From NCBI GenBank assembly GCA_964441535.1, contig CAYTXQ010000017.1:1-14287 (forward strand): a stretch of 14,287 nt of DNA. The letters are read 5' to 3'. The notes under the pieces were generated by a model. It was not told the origin of the DNA. It did not search any database and saw nothing but the letters and a program-made list of their open reading frames with translations. Numbering within the stretch: the stretch's first letter is position 1; every line of letters starts with the position of its first letter. This stretch comes from CAYNLX01 sp964441535. Its GTDB lineage: Bacteria > Bacillota_I > Bacilli_A > RF39 > UBA660. Shown here in pieces: positions 1 through 7,056 of this stretch. Made by a program: the position numbers and the translations under genes.

Positions 1-1
1 T

Positions 2-898
2 GTAAGCATTCATACACCACTACATGCAGGAATGAAATGTATATTGGTTCCTCAGTTTAAAGCTAAAGAGTTTGCAAAAATAATAAAAAAATATCAACCT
101 AATTTCTTAGCTGGAGTTCCTACTATGTATGAAGCTTTAGTTAATAGTAAAACTAGAAATCCTTTATATATGACTTCAGTTAGTACTGTAGTTTGTGGAG
201 GAGATATATTAAATCCAGTGTTGAGAAAAAGAGTAAATGATTATTTAGCCAAACATGGCTCTAAAGCCAATATAAGAGTAGGTTATGGACTTACTGAATG
301 TACTGGTGCTAGTTGTTTGACCCCTAGATTCTACTATAAAGAAGGCAGTATAGGTGTACCTTTTCCTGATATGCTATATAAAATAGTTAAGATAGGTGGA
401 ATAGATACAGTTAAACCAAATAAAGATGGAGAGATATGTATATCTGGTCCTTCAGTAATGATAAAATATTTAGATGAAAAAGAAGAAACTAAAAATGTTT
501 TAAAATATCATTCTGATGGTAAATTATGGCTTCATACAGGTGATATAGGATATATGAATAAAAATGGTATGGTATTTTTTAAAACAAGATTAAAAAGACT
601 TATAGTATCTAGTGGATATAATGTATACCCGCCATACATAGAAAAAATATTAAATAGTCATCCTGCTATTGAAATATCTTACGTAGTGGGAATTCCTCAT
701 CCATATAAAGAAGAGGTCCCTAAAGCATATATAGTTTTAAAAGAAGGTTTTAAACTTGATGATAAATTAAAAGAAGAAATTAAAAGTTATTGTGAAAAAA
801 ACATAGCAAAATATTCATTGCCACATGAATATGAATATAGAGATTCATTACCAAAAACATTAGTTGGTAAAGTAGCATTTAGTAAATTAAAAGAGTGA
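2..898 (+). CDS. Acyl-CoA synthetase / AMP-dependent ligase (ANL family), 5' end outside window
   Basis: This is the C-terminal ~298 residues of an adenylate-forming ligase. Such enzymes activate a carboxylate with ATP to an acyl-AMP and then usually pass it to CoA. The frame is open to the window edge, and the ATG at 32 is internal: the codons before it read like family sequence (IHTPLHAGMKC). Visible motifs are GVPTMYEAL near 115-135, the YGLTECTGAS adenine-binding motif near 284-313, LHTGDIGY near 530-553 with the ribose-binding Asp, an SSGYNVYP hinge-region motif near 610-633, and the C-terminal catalytic Lys in PKTLVGKV near 850-873. It ends in TGA, which shows that TGA is a stop in this genome. 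Nothing seen fixes the substrate; a fatty-acid-like acid is the usual case for this subgroup, and o-succinylbenzoate or another acid cannot be excluded. The gene runs into the minus-strand tRNA unit across a shared hairpin. Confidence 0.85.
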   Translation, partial: VSIHTPLHAGMKCILVPQFKAKEFAKIIKKYQPNFLAGVPTMYEALVNSKTRNPLYMTSVSTVVCGGDILNPVLRKRVNDYLAKHGSKANIRVGYGLTECTGASCLTPRFYYKEGSIGVPFPDMLYKIVKIGGIDTVKPNKDGEICISGPSVMIKYLDEKEETKNVLKYHSDGKLWLHTGDIGYMNKNGMVFFKTRLKRLIVSSGYNVYPPYIEKILNSHPAIEISYVVGIPHPYKEEVPKAYIVLKEGFKLDDKLKEEIKSYCEKNIAKYSLPHEYEYRDSLPKTLVGKVAFSKLKE

Positions 899-905
899 AA
901 ATTAC

Positions 906-940
906 AAGAAAAAATAGATATGTTATATGCATATCTATTT
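906..940 (-). terminator. Rho-independent terminator of the tRNA-Ser unit, between convergent genes
   Basis: A perfect 11-bp inverted repeat pairs 912-922 with 930-940 around a 7-nt loop. Read on the minus strand, the stem is followed by a T run (the A's at 909-914 overlap the stem base), which is typical of an intrinsic terminator just past the tRNA 3' end. On the plus strand the same hairpin lies 14 nt after the ligase stop but lacks a clean T tract, so it would end plus-strand transcripts less well. Confidence 0.7.
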
Positions 941-950
941 CAAATTCTTA

Positions 951-1041
951 TGGCGGAGCAGGAGAGATTTGAACTCTCGCATCAGTTACCCGATCTACAC
1001 CCTTAGCAGGGGCGCCTCTTCAGCCTCTTGAGTACTACTCC
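951..1041 (-). tRNA. tRNA-Ser, anticodon GCU
   Basis: On the minus strand a full cloverleaf can be drawn. The acceptor stem GGAGTAG (1041-1035) pairs with CTGCTCC (961-955), with one G-U. The anticodon stem CGCCC/GGGTG flanks the loop CTGCTAA, with anticodon GCT at 1007-1005. A long variable arm (ATCGG/CTGAT) is characteristic of class II tRNA-Ser. The T arm is GAGAG-TTCAAAT-CTCTC. The discriminator base is G and the 3' CCA is genomically encoded (953-951). It reads serine codons AGC and AGU, and AGT is frequent in the genes here. It has its own promoter upstream and a terminator immediately downstream. Confidence 0.95.
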
Positions 1042-1054
1042 AGGACACTATTAA

Positions 1055-1083
1055 ATTATACATAAATACTACTTTTAAGTCAA
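1055..1083 (-). promoter_or_regulatory. Sigma-A-type promoter of tRNA-Ser
   Basis: On the minus strand, TTGACT (1083-1078), a 17-nt spacer and a perfect TATAAT (1060-1055) lie 14 nt before the mature tRNA 5' end. This is close to the ideal vegetative consensus and fits a highly expressed stable RNA. It means the tRNA does not depend on read-through from the upstream lipoprotein gene. Confidence 0.75.
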
Positions 1084-1114
1084 TAAAAATAAGAATATTA
1101 CGAATAACATTCTT
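1084..1114 (-). terminator. Likely terminator after the ZnuA-like gene, TTCG tetraloop
   Basis: Positions 1091-1100 and 1105-1114 form a 10-position stem with one mismatch. On the minus strand its loop is TTCG, and a T-rich tract (TTATTTTTATTG) follows. The hairpin overlaps the lipoprotein stop codon and abuts the -35 box of the tRNA promoter, so it would separate the two transcription units. Confidence 0.5.
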
Positions 1115-1958
1115 GTTTTATTAATTCTACATTTTCATTCATTATAGTCATGTATGTATCTTTATTTTTTCTTTGCTCATCAGTTAATGTAGCTATAGTT
1201 TTAATAGTAGCTTCCTTAACTTTTCCAGTAGATATTAAATTCTTAACAGTATCTGAAGTAGTTTCATTATCTAAAGTTATAATATAATTTATACTACCAT
1301 TATTCATTAGATTTTTTACTTTGGAAACAGTAGATTTATCAACAGTATCCTCATCTAAAGATATAATATTAAATCCATATTTTTCCAAAAATTTAAGAGA
1401 ATTATTTGAAATTACTATTGTAGTTGATGTAGCATTTTCTGCAATTCTTTTTAATTCTGCATCTATTTCAGAAATATCTATTTTTACTTCTCCATAATTT
1501 TTATCTATTTCTTCTTTAATATATTTATTACTGATATACTCTTTTAAACTATTTTTAATATTTTGAGTAAGCATTAAATAATCAGTAGGATTTAACCATA
1601 ATTCTTCTACATCATTATTAATATTTATACCCTGAGAAACATCAATAATTTTTATATTTTTATTATTATTAATAAAATCTCTAGCAATATTTTTTTCATC
1701 TGAAAGACCATTATAAACAAATATTGCAGATTTACTATAATCTTTTATCTGTTTTTTAGTTAGAGTATATTTTTTTGGATTAACTCCATCTGGATATATA
1801 CTCAATACTTCTGAATTATATCCGTATAATCTCTCAGTAACATATTGTACTGGATATATAGTTGTATATATTGTTATATCTTCCAAATCATCTCTTTTAA
1901 TACATCCACTAGTTATAAGTATAAAAATCAAACTGATAATTAATAAAATCTTTTTCAT
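1098..1958 (-). CDS. ZnuA/TroA-like substrate-binding lipoprotein with degenerate metal site
   Basis: The 286-residue exported lipoprotein has a basic start, a hydrophobic h-region and the lipobox ITSGC, with Cys19 as the lipidated residue. The rest follows the layout of metal-ABC-transporter binding proteins of the ZnuA/MntC/TroA cluster: a start resembling YTTIYPVQYVTERL, a NPKKY segment where the family has DPH(E)Y, a WLNP segment near 121-124 matching the family WLDP, a long backbone helix, and the ending DTYMTIMNENVELIK. The three canonical His ligands are replaced (by Lys62, Glu119 and Asn185 in my alignment), the acidic fourth ligand may be Asp230, and the protein has no histidine anywhere. 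Zinc binding in the classical way is therefore unlikely. No permease or ATPase gene is next to it. The start has a good GAGGGAG site and overlaps the yidD stop as ATGA, implying coupled translation. Family assignment is fairly secure; function is not. Confidence 0.72.
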   Translation of the reverse strand: MKKILLIISLIFILITSGCIKRDDLEDITIYTTIYPVQYVTERLYGYNSEVLSIYPDGVNPKKYTLTKKQIKDYSKSAIFVYNGLSDEKNIARDFINNNKNIKIIDVSQGININNDVEELWLNPTDYLMLTQNIKNSLKEYISNKYIKEEIDKNYGEVKIDISEIDAELKRIAENATSTTIVISNNSLKFLEKYGFNIISLDEDTVDKSTVSKVKNLMNNGSINYIITLDNETTSDTVKNLISTGKVKEATIKTIATLTDEQRKNKDTYMTIMNENVELIKQECYS

Positions 1959-2176
1959 ATTTTCTCCCTCTTTAATACCGGATCATAACCACCTTTAAAT
2001 AAGGGATTACATCTTAGTATTCTTTTTATTCCTAATAATAAACCATATCCAAAACCATATTCATTCAAAGCATCTATCAAGTAGTTGGAGCAAGTTGGTA
2101 TGTATTTGCATCTGTTATGAGAGGATAATGGAGTAGCTTGATATAACTTAATTAATTTTATTAACAACCTAGTCAT
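1955..2176 (-). CDS. yidD: Membrane protein insertion efficiency factor YidD
   Basis: This 73-residue protein matches the YidD family over its whole length. It has an N-terminal amphipathic, basic helix (MTRLLIKLIKLYQ), the conserved Cys pattern C23-x5-C29 in CKYIPTCSNY, then KRILRCNP with C56, and the GGYDPV ending. YidD sits at the inner face of the membrane and helps YidC-type insertases place membrane proteins. It is normally found near rpmH-rnpA-yidC, and none of those genes is visible here, so it is a relocated copy paired with the ZnuA-like gene. A GGTGG ribosome site lies about 4 nt before the ATG at 2176. Confidence 0.93.
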   Translation of the reverse strand: MTRLLIKLIKLYQATPLSSHNRCKYIPTCSNYLIDALNEYGFGYGLLLGIKRILRCNPLFKGGYDPVLKREKI

Positions 2177-2192
2177 ATTACCACCAAGAATA

Positions 2193-2221
2193 ATTTTACT
2201 ATAAATACTATTAAAAGTAAA
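2193..2221 (-). promoter_or_regulatory. Putative promoter of yidD-lipoprotein unit
   Basis: On the minus strand, TTTACT (2221-2216), a 17-nt spacer and TAAAAT (2198-2193) lie upstream of yidD. The boxes are imperfect but correctly spaced. In such AT-rich DNA chance matches are common, so this is a moderate call. Confidence 0.4.
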
Positions 2222-2228
2222 ATTTTTT

Positions 2229-2237
2229 TGTTATAAT
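2229..2237 (+). promoter_or_regulatory. Extended -10 promoter of rnc-smc
   Basis: TGTTATAAT is an exact extended -10 element (TGn plus TATAAT). No good -35 box is visible at 16-18 nt. The expected start of transcription, near 2243-2245, leaves only about 10 nt of leader before the ATG at 2254, just enough to hold the AGGTG ribosome site at 2243-2247. Confidence 0.6.
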
Positions 2238-2253
2238 GTTATAGGTGAATAAT

Positions 2254-2901
2254 ATGAATTTCTTAAATAAGTATGGTATATCAATAAAAAACAATGAACT
2301 TTTAGAGATATCTTTAACTCATAGTTCTTATACTAATGAAAAGGGTGGCAATAACTATGAAAGATTAGAATTTCTAGGAGATGCTGTATTAGAAACAGTT
2401 ATAAGTGAATATTTATATCTTAATACAGATTTTAATGAAGGAGAACTAAGTAAATTAAGAGCTTCTTATGTATGTGAATCTGCTTTATCTCATTATGCTA
2501 AAGAAATAGGTTACATACCATTAATAAGAGTAGGTTTAGGACAGTCTAGTGATGTAAATGATACTATAATAGCAGATATATTTGAAAGTATAGTAGGTGC
2601 TATATATTTATCAAATGGTTTAGAAGATGCAAAGAAATTGATATATTCAGTTATAGTGCCATACATTAAAAGAAAAGAAAGTTTCTTTTGGGATTATAAA
2701 AGTAAACTTCAGGAATTAGTTCAAACTACTAGAAAAAGTGTAGATTATGTTGTAATTAGTGAAACAGGGCCTTCTCATGATAAGGTCTTTGGAATAGAAG
2801 TAAGAATAGATAATATGATCTATGGTAAAGGTTTTGGAAAGAGCAAAAAAGAAGCAGAACAAAATGCTGCTAAAGATGCTTATTATAAACAGGCTAAGTA
2901 A
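2254..2901 (+). CDS. rnc: Ribonuclease III
   Basis: This is the double-strand-specific endoribonuclease that processes rRNA precursors and structured mRNAs as a homodimer. From the ATG at 2254 it is 215 residues. It has the signature ERLEFLGDAVL (residues 36-46), with Glu39 and Asp43, and DIFESIVGAIYL with Asp108 and Glu111. Together these are the four metal-binding catalytic acids. A C-terminal dsRNA-binding domain starts at DYKSKLQELVQ and ends near KKEAEQNAAKDAYY. A GTG at 2245 could extend it by three codons, but AGGTG at 2243-2247 is well placed as ribosome site for the ATG at 2254 and would be destroyed as such by the GTG choice. smc follows 10 nt after the stop, the classic Bacillota rnc-smc pair. 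Confidence 0.95.
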   Translation: MNFLNKYGISIKNNELLEISLTHSSYTNEKGGNNYERLEFLGDAVLETVISEYLYLNTDFNEGELSKLRASYVCESALSHYAKEIGYIPLIRVGLGQSSDVNDTIIADIFESIVGAIYLSNGLEDAKKLIYSVIVPYIKRKESFFWDYKSKLQELVQTTRKSVDYVVISETGPSHDKVFGIEVRIDNMIYGKGFGKSKKEAEQNAAKDAYYKQAK

Positions 2902-2911
2902 GGGTGTTGTT

Positions 2912-5854
2912 ATGTATTTAAAAAGTATTTCAATGCATGGTTTTAAATCATTTGCAGATAAAACAGAGTTGTTAATAAATAATGGTATTATAGGTGTAGT
3001 AGGACCTAATGGTTCTGGTAAAAGTAATATTGTTGATGCTATAAAATGGGTTTTAGGAGAACAGTCTGTAAAAGCATTACGTGGTACTAATAGTATGAGT
3101 GATGTTATATTTACAGGAAGTAAAACAAGAGAACCTCATTCAAGAGCGACAGTAAGTTTAACTTTTGATAACAAAGATCATTACTTAAATAGTGAATTTG
3201 AAGAATTAGAAATAAAAAGAGTGTTATATAAAACTGGAGAAAATGAATATTACATAAATAATTCAAAAGTAAGACTTAAAGATATAGTGGATTTATTTAC
3301 TGATAGCGGAGCTGGTAAAGAATCATTTAATATAATAGGTCAGGGAGAAATATCAGATATAATTAATAATAAACCTGAAGAAAGAAGAAGTATATTTGAA
3401 GAAGCAGCAGGTGTATTAAAATATAAGAAAAGAAAAGAACAAAGTTTATCTAAATTGGAAAAAACTAGCGAGAACTTAGAAAGAATAAAATTATTAATTA
3501 ATGAACTAGAGTTACAAGTATTACCATTAAAAGAACAAAGTGAAGTGGCTTTAAAGTATCAAGGATTAAAAGAAGAATTAGAAAATATTGAGATAGCTTT
3601 AATAACTAAAGATATTCATGATCTTAATGAAGAACATTCATCAATAACATCAAATCTATTAATATTAGAAAAAGAAATAGAAGAAATAGATTCAACTAAT
3701 AACAAAGATACTTCTAAAGTAGAATCACTAAAACTAAAAGAAATAAAAATAGATGAAACATTAAATAAACTGAATGAAAAACTATTAAATATAACTAATG
3801 AACTATCAGAACTTACAACTAGAAAACAGGTTAATTTAGAAAGAAAGAAATATTCTGTTGATGATGTTAAATTAGAAAATAATATTATATCTTTAAAAGA
3901 ACAGGAGTTATCAAATAAAAAAATAATCTCTGGAATTAAGAAAGATATTGAAGAAGTAACAAATTCATTAGATAAATTAAGTGAAAAGAAAAGTATTTTG
4001 GAAAATGAATATAATTTAATTTCTGAAAAAAAAGTATCATTACAAAGATCAATCGAAGATAACAATAAAAATATATTAGATTTTCAAAATAAAATTAATA
4101 TTATAGAGAACAACTTATTAAATGATAATAGTGTTCCATTTTCAGTAAAATCTGTATTAGATAATCCTAGATTAAATGGTATCCATAATATTTTAGGTAA
4201 GTTAATTGATACTGATAGAGAGTATTCTTTAGCCATTGATACTGCTTTAGGATATATGTCTAATGTAATAGTTGTTGATAATGAATCTAACGCAAAAGAA
4301 GCAATAAATTATTTGAAAAATAATAAACTTGGTAGAGCAACATTCTTTCCAATAAATATAATTAAACCTAAAGGTATAGAAGAATCTTTGTTAGAAAGAT
4401 TAACTAACATTAATGGTTATATAGATATTGCTTCAAATCTAGTGTCTTTTGATTCTAAATATAGAAATATAATAACAAATCAGTTAGGAAATGTAATAGT
4501 TGCAAAAGATTTAGATTCTGTTAATTTAATAGGTAAAATAATTGATTATAAATATCGTATAGTATCTTTAGATGGTGAAATTCTTCATGCAGGAGGATCT
4601 ATTACAGGAGGAATTTTAAAGAATAACAACAGTACTATTAACCAAAAGAATGAACTTGAACATTTAAATAAAGAACTTAATAAGGAAAATGTATTATTAG
4701 AAGAAAACTTAAATAAATTACAGTCTTTAAAAGAAGAATATAATATCATAGAAAACAATATATTCTACAATAATAAAGAAGTTATTAATTTAAACGAACA
4801 AATAAATAGTAAATCTATCAGTTTAAAAGAATATGAATTAAATTGGGAAAATCTTAAAGAAGAAATTAACGGTACACAAGATATAAAAAGTAATAAACTT
4901 GATAGTGAAATTACTAATATTATGGAAGAATATTCTAATAAGGAAATAGAAAAAGAAAATATTATAAAAGATTTAAATAATTTAAGGAATGAAAAATCTT
5001 CTTTAGTAGATGAAATAAATCAGTTAGAAAAAAATTATAAAGATTTTAATTCAGAATACAATAAAAAACAAAATATTTTAAAGGATTATGAAATAAAACT
5101 TAGCAGAATAGAAGTTAAATTAGATAACTTGTTAATTACATTAAATGAACAATATAATATGACTTATGAAAGAGCTAAAGATGAATATATTTTAGAGTTA
5201 GATGAAAATGTAGCAAGAAATAAGGTTAACAGTCTAAAATATGAAATTAAAAATCTTGGAGAGATTAATCTAGGAAGTATATCTGAATATGAAAGAGTTA
5301 ACAAACGTTATACTTTCTTATCAGAACAGAAATCTGATTTAGAATTATCTATTAATAACTTAATGAATATTATTTCTGAAATGGATTTGATAATGATAAC
5401 TAAATTTAAAGAAACTTTTGAACAAATCAGCAAAGAATTTGAAACAGTATTTAAAAAAATGTTTAAAGGAGGAAAAGGTATATTAAAATATACTAACCCA
5501 GATGATATATTAACTACTGGAATAGATATAATAGCAGAACCTCCTGGAAAGAAATTGAATTCAATTGCATTATTATCAGGAGGAGAAAAAACACTTACTG
5601 CTATAGCATTATTATTCTCAATATTAAATGTTAAACCTGTACCATTTGTAATATTAGATGAAGTAGAAGCAGCATTAGATGATCCAAATGTAGATATGTT
5701 TGGAAACTATCTATTAGAAAAAAAACAAAATAGTCAGTTTGTATTAATAACACATAAGAAAAGAACTATGGAATACGTAGATGTATTATATGGTATTACA
5801 ATGCAAGAAAGTGGAGTTAGTAAACTAGTTAGTGTAAAATTAGATAAATTATAA
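2912..5854 (+). CDS. smc: Chromosome segregation ATPase SMC
   Basis: SMC forms the ATP-driven dimer that, with ScpA and ScpB, compacts and segregates the chromosome. The 980-residue protein has the N-terminal head with Walker A GPNGSGKS (31-38) and the Q-loop region GQGEISDIINN, a first coiled coil, and a hinge at about 405-570 ending in GGSITGG. A second coiled coil follows, then the C-terminal head with signature LSGGEK (888-893) and Walker B VILDE (Asp916, Glu917). The ATG at 2912 follows AGGGTG with 5-nt spacing and begins with the family start MYLKSISMHGFKSFADKT; upstream in-frame codons overlapping rnc are not family-like. Bacillus SMC is about 1190 residues, so the arms are roughly 100 residues shorter each, similar to Mollicutes SMC. 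The adjacent ftsY often found after smc is absent. Confidence 0.96.
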   Translation: MYLKSISMHGFKSFADKTELLINNGIIGVVGPNGSGKSNIVDAIKWVLGEQSVKALRGTNSMSDVIFTGSKTREPHSRATVSLTFDNKDHYLNSEFEELEIKRVLYKTGENEYYINNSKVRLKDIVDLFTDSGAGKESFNIIGQGEISDIINNKPEERRSIFEEAAGVLKYKKRKEQSLSKLEKTSENLERIKLLINELELQVLPLKEQSEVALKYQGLKEELENIEIALITKDIHDLNEEHSSITSNLLILEKEIEEIDSTNNKDTSKVESLKLKEIKIDETLNKLNEKLLNITNELSELTTRKQVNLERKKYSVDDVKLENNIISLKEQELSNKKIISGIKKDIEEVTNSLDKLSEKKSILENEYNLISEKKVSLQRSIEDNNKNILDFQNKINIIENNLLNDNSVPFSVKSVLDNPRLNGIHNILGKLIDTDREYSLAIDTALGYMSNVIVVDNESNAKEAINYLKNNKLGRATFFPINIIKPKGIEESLLERLTNINGYIDIASNLVSFDSKYRNIITNQLGNVIVAKDLDSVNLIGKIIDYKYRIVSLDGEILHAGGSITGGILKNNNSTINQKNELEHLNKELNKENVLLEENLNKLQSLKEEYNIIENNIFYNNKEVINLNEQINSKSISLKEYELNWENLKEEINGTQDIKSNKLDSEITNIMEEYSNKEIEKENIIKDLNNLRNEKSSLVDEINQLEKNYKDFNSEYNKKQNILKDYEIKLSRIEVKLDNLLITLNEQYNMTYERAKDEYILELDENVARNKVNSLKYEIKNLGEINLGSISEYERVNKRYTFLSEQKSDLELSINNLMNIISEMDLIMITKFKETFEQISKEFETVFKKMFKGGKGILKYTNPDDILTTGIDIIAEPPGKKLNSIALLSGGEKTLTAIALLFSILNVKPVPFVILDEVEAALDDPNVDMFGNYLLEKKQNSQFVLITHKKRTMEYVDVLYGITMQESGVSKLVSVKLDKL

Positions 5855-5880
5855 ATGGCAATAATATTGTCATTTTAATA
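5853..5880 (+). terminator. Weak intrinsic terminator after smc
   Basis: Positions 5853-5862 pair with 5866-5875 (10 bp including one G-U, 3-nt loop), and TTTTAATATT follows. The stem overlaps the smc stop codon. It is AT-rich and the T tract is short, so read-through into the next small gene is possible. Confidence 0.45.
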
Positions 5881-5920
5881 TTCTTATAAAATATATTAAA
5901 CTAGAAAGTTTGTGAGTTTA

Positions 5921-6094
5921 ATGATTGATAAGAAATTAATTTATACATTAATAAAATCAAGTATAGGATGTTTTATAGTTGCTACTGGATTTGTAATATG
6001 TTTACCTGGCGGTATATTATGTATATTAACTGGTTCTATAATTACTTTTGTTTCTATTGAAAATTATAATGAAGAAAAAAAATTAAATAAGTAG
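5921..6094 (+). CDS. Small two-helix membrane protein, unknown function
   Basis: This 57-residue protein has two hydrophobic segments (about residues 10-27 and 31-46) separated by a tight LPGG turn, then an acidic/basic Asn-rich tail (ENYNEEKKLNK). This resembles small hairpin membrane proteins with a Pro-Gly turn found in many bacteria, but I do not recognise a named family. The ATG at 5921 is chosen because GAG at 5914-5916 lies upstream at short spacing. A GTG at 5912 would add three residues and cannot be excluded. It lies 66 nt after smc and 40 nt before the nucleoside hydrolase, and may be read through from either promoter region. Coding status rests on the intact frame and coherent membrane pattern. 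Confidence 0.6.
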   Translation: MIDKKLIYTLIKSSIGCFIVATGFVICLPGGILCILTGSIITFVSIENYNEEKKLNK

Positions 6095-6101
6095 GATTTT
6101 A

Positions 6102-6110
6102 TGTTATAAT
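6102..6110 (+). promoter_or_regulatory. Extended -10 promoter of nucleoside hydrolase operon
   Basis: TGTTATAAT repeats exactly the extended -10 seen before rnc. A second TATAAT at 6116-6121 lacks the TG extension. No -35 box is apparent. A start near 6117 gives a leader of about 18 nt carrying the GAGGTG ribosome site (6123-6128). Confidence 0.5.
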
Positions 6111-6134
6111 AATATTATAATAGAGGTGTAATAA

Positions 6135-7055
6135 ATGAGAAAAGTTATTCTTGATTGTGATCCTGGTTTAGATGATTCTATTGCTATTATATTGGCTTCT
6201 AAATTAAAGGAAATAGAATTATTATGTATAACTATAGTAGATGGTAATACTGGTCTTGACTTAGGAAGTAAAAATGCTTGTACTGTATTACATAATATAG
6301 GAATAGATAATATTTCAGTATACAAAGGAATTATTAATGATAATCGATTAGTACAAAGAAATCAAACATCTTATAATATTCATGGTAAAGATGGTTTAGG
6401 AGACTTAGATATAAATAGAAATATAGTTAATTATCCTAAAGATGATGCTATCACTTATTTAAAAAACACTTTATTAAATAGTGAAGAAAAAATAACTATT
6501 GTTGCAGTTGGACCTTTAACTAATATTGCTAACCTTATTACTTTATATCCTTCAGTTAAAGATAAAATAGAAGAATTAGTAATAATGGGTGGTGCCGTAA
6601 ATAGAGAAGGTAATATTACTAAATATGCAGAATTTAATATATATTTTGATCCAGTTAGTGCTAAAAAAGTGTTTGAAAGCGGATTAAATATAACTTTAAT
6701 ATCTTTAAATGCTACTTTAAAAATGTTAATATCTAAAGATGATATTGAATATTTAAAAAATTCAGATAATATTAGTTCTAAATTATCTGGAAAAATATTA
6801 GAAAGATATGGTAATGGTTATTTAATGGAAACTGGTAATTGGTTATGTCCTATACATGATGCTACCTGTATACTTTATTTAGTTAATCCAGAAATAGTAA
6901 AATTTGAATATAAAAATATTTCAGTAATAACTTCTGGAGAAAATATAGGTGAAACTATAGAAATTCCTACAGGTAATAAATTAAAGGTTTCTATGGATGG
7001 AGATAGTAATTTATTTAAAGAATTAATAAAATATTATTTAGGTAAAGGAGAATAA
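6135..7055 (+). CDS. Inosine-uridine-preferring nucleoside hydrolase family protein
   Basis: The enzyme cleaves the N-glycosidic bond of ribonucleosides with water, giving free base and ribose, in the cytoplasm. The 306-residue length is normal for the family. The N-terminal calcium-binding motif DCDPGLDD (Asp7, Asp9, Asp13, Asp14) is complete. VIMGGAV, EFNIYFDPVSA and the late motif IHDATC with His241-Asp242 match the active-site His-Asp of the family. GAGGTG precedes the ATG by 6 nt. The gene for a ribokinase-like enzyme starts 1 nt after the stop, so the ribose product would be phosphorylated by the next protein. Whether purine or pyrimidine nucleosides are preferred cannot be read from the sequence. 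Confidence 0.92.
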   Translation: MRKVILDCDPGLDDSIAIILASKLKEIELLCITIVDGNTGLDLGSKNACTVLHNIGIDNISVYKGIINDNRLVQRNQTSYNIHGKDGLGDLDINRNIVNYPKDDAITYLKNTLLNSEEKITIVAVGPLTNIANLITLYPSVKDKIEELVIMGGAVNREGNITKYAEFNIYFDPVSAKKVFESGLNITLISLNATLKMLISKDDIEYLKNSDNISSKLSGKILERYGNGYLMETGNWLCPIHDATCILYLVNPEIVKFEYKNISVITSGENIGETIEIPTGNKLKVSMDGDSNLFKELIKYYLGKGE

Positions 7056-7056
7056 C

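Noticed and set aside
896..898. Possible use of TGA as tryptophan (Mycoplasma-type code)
   Set aside because: The ligase ends at TGA right after its C-terminal motif, Trp codons in the genes are TGG, and all genes stay open without reading TGA.
908..2240. Numerous A/T-rich short hairpins and TATAAT-like words in intergenic and coding DNA
   Set aside because: The base composition makes such words common by chance. Only those with correct spacing to a gene start, or a stem plus T tract at a gene end, were kept.
2245..2253. GTG start for rnc at 2245
   Set aside because: The GTG is part of the AGGTG ribosome site that serves ATG 2254, and the predicted transcript would begin at about the same base.
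2822..2911. Upstream extension of smc by 30 codons from ATG 2822
   Set aside because: These codons overlap the dsRNA-binding domain of rnc in another frame, give a non-family Lys-rich stretch, and ATG 2912 has a proper ribosome site and the canonical SMC start.
3616..4065. Open minus-strand frame of 149 codons inside smc
   Set aside because: It lies wholly antisense to the SMC coiled-coil codons. Its Ser/Phe/Leu-rich product is the mirror of Glu/Lys/Asn-rich codons, and it has no separate promoter, ribosome site or family resemblance.
5855..5920. Possible riboswitch or small RNA between smc and the small membrane protein gene
   Set aside because: The interval is under 70 nt and holds only a short AT-rich hairpin; no known riboswitch core or conserved fold is visible.
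6104..6325. Minus-strand frame of 73 codons over the start of the nucleoside hydrolase
   Set aside because: It overlaps the well-supported hydrolase N-terminus and promoter, and shows no ribosome site or recognisable domain.
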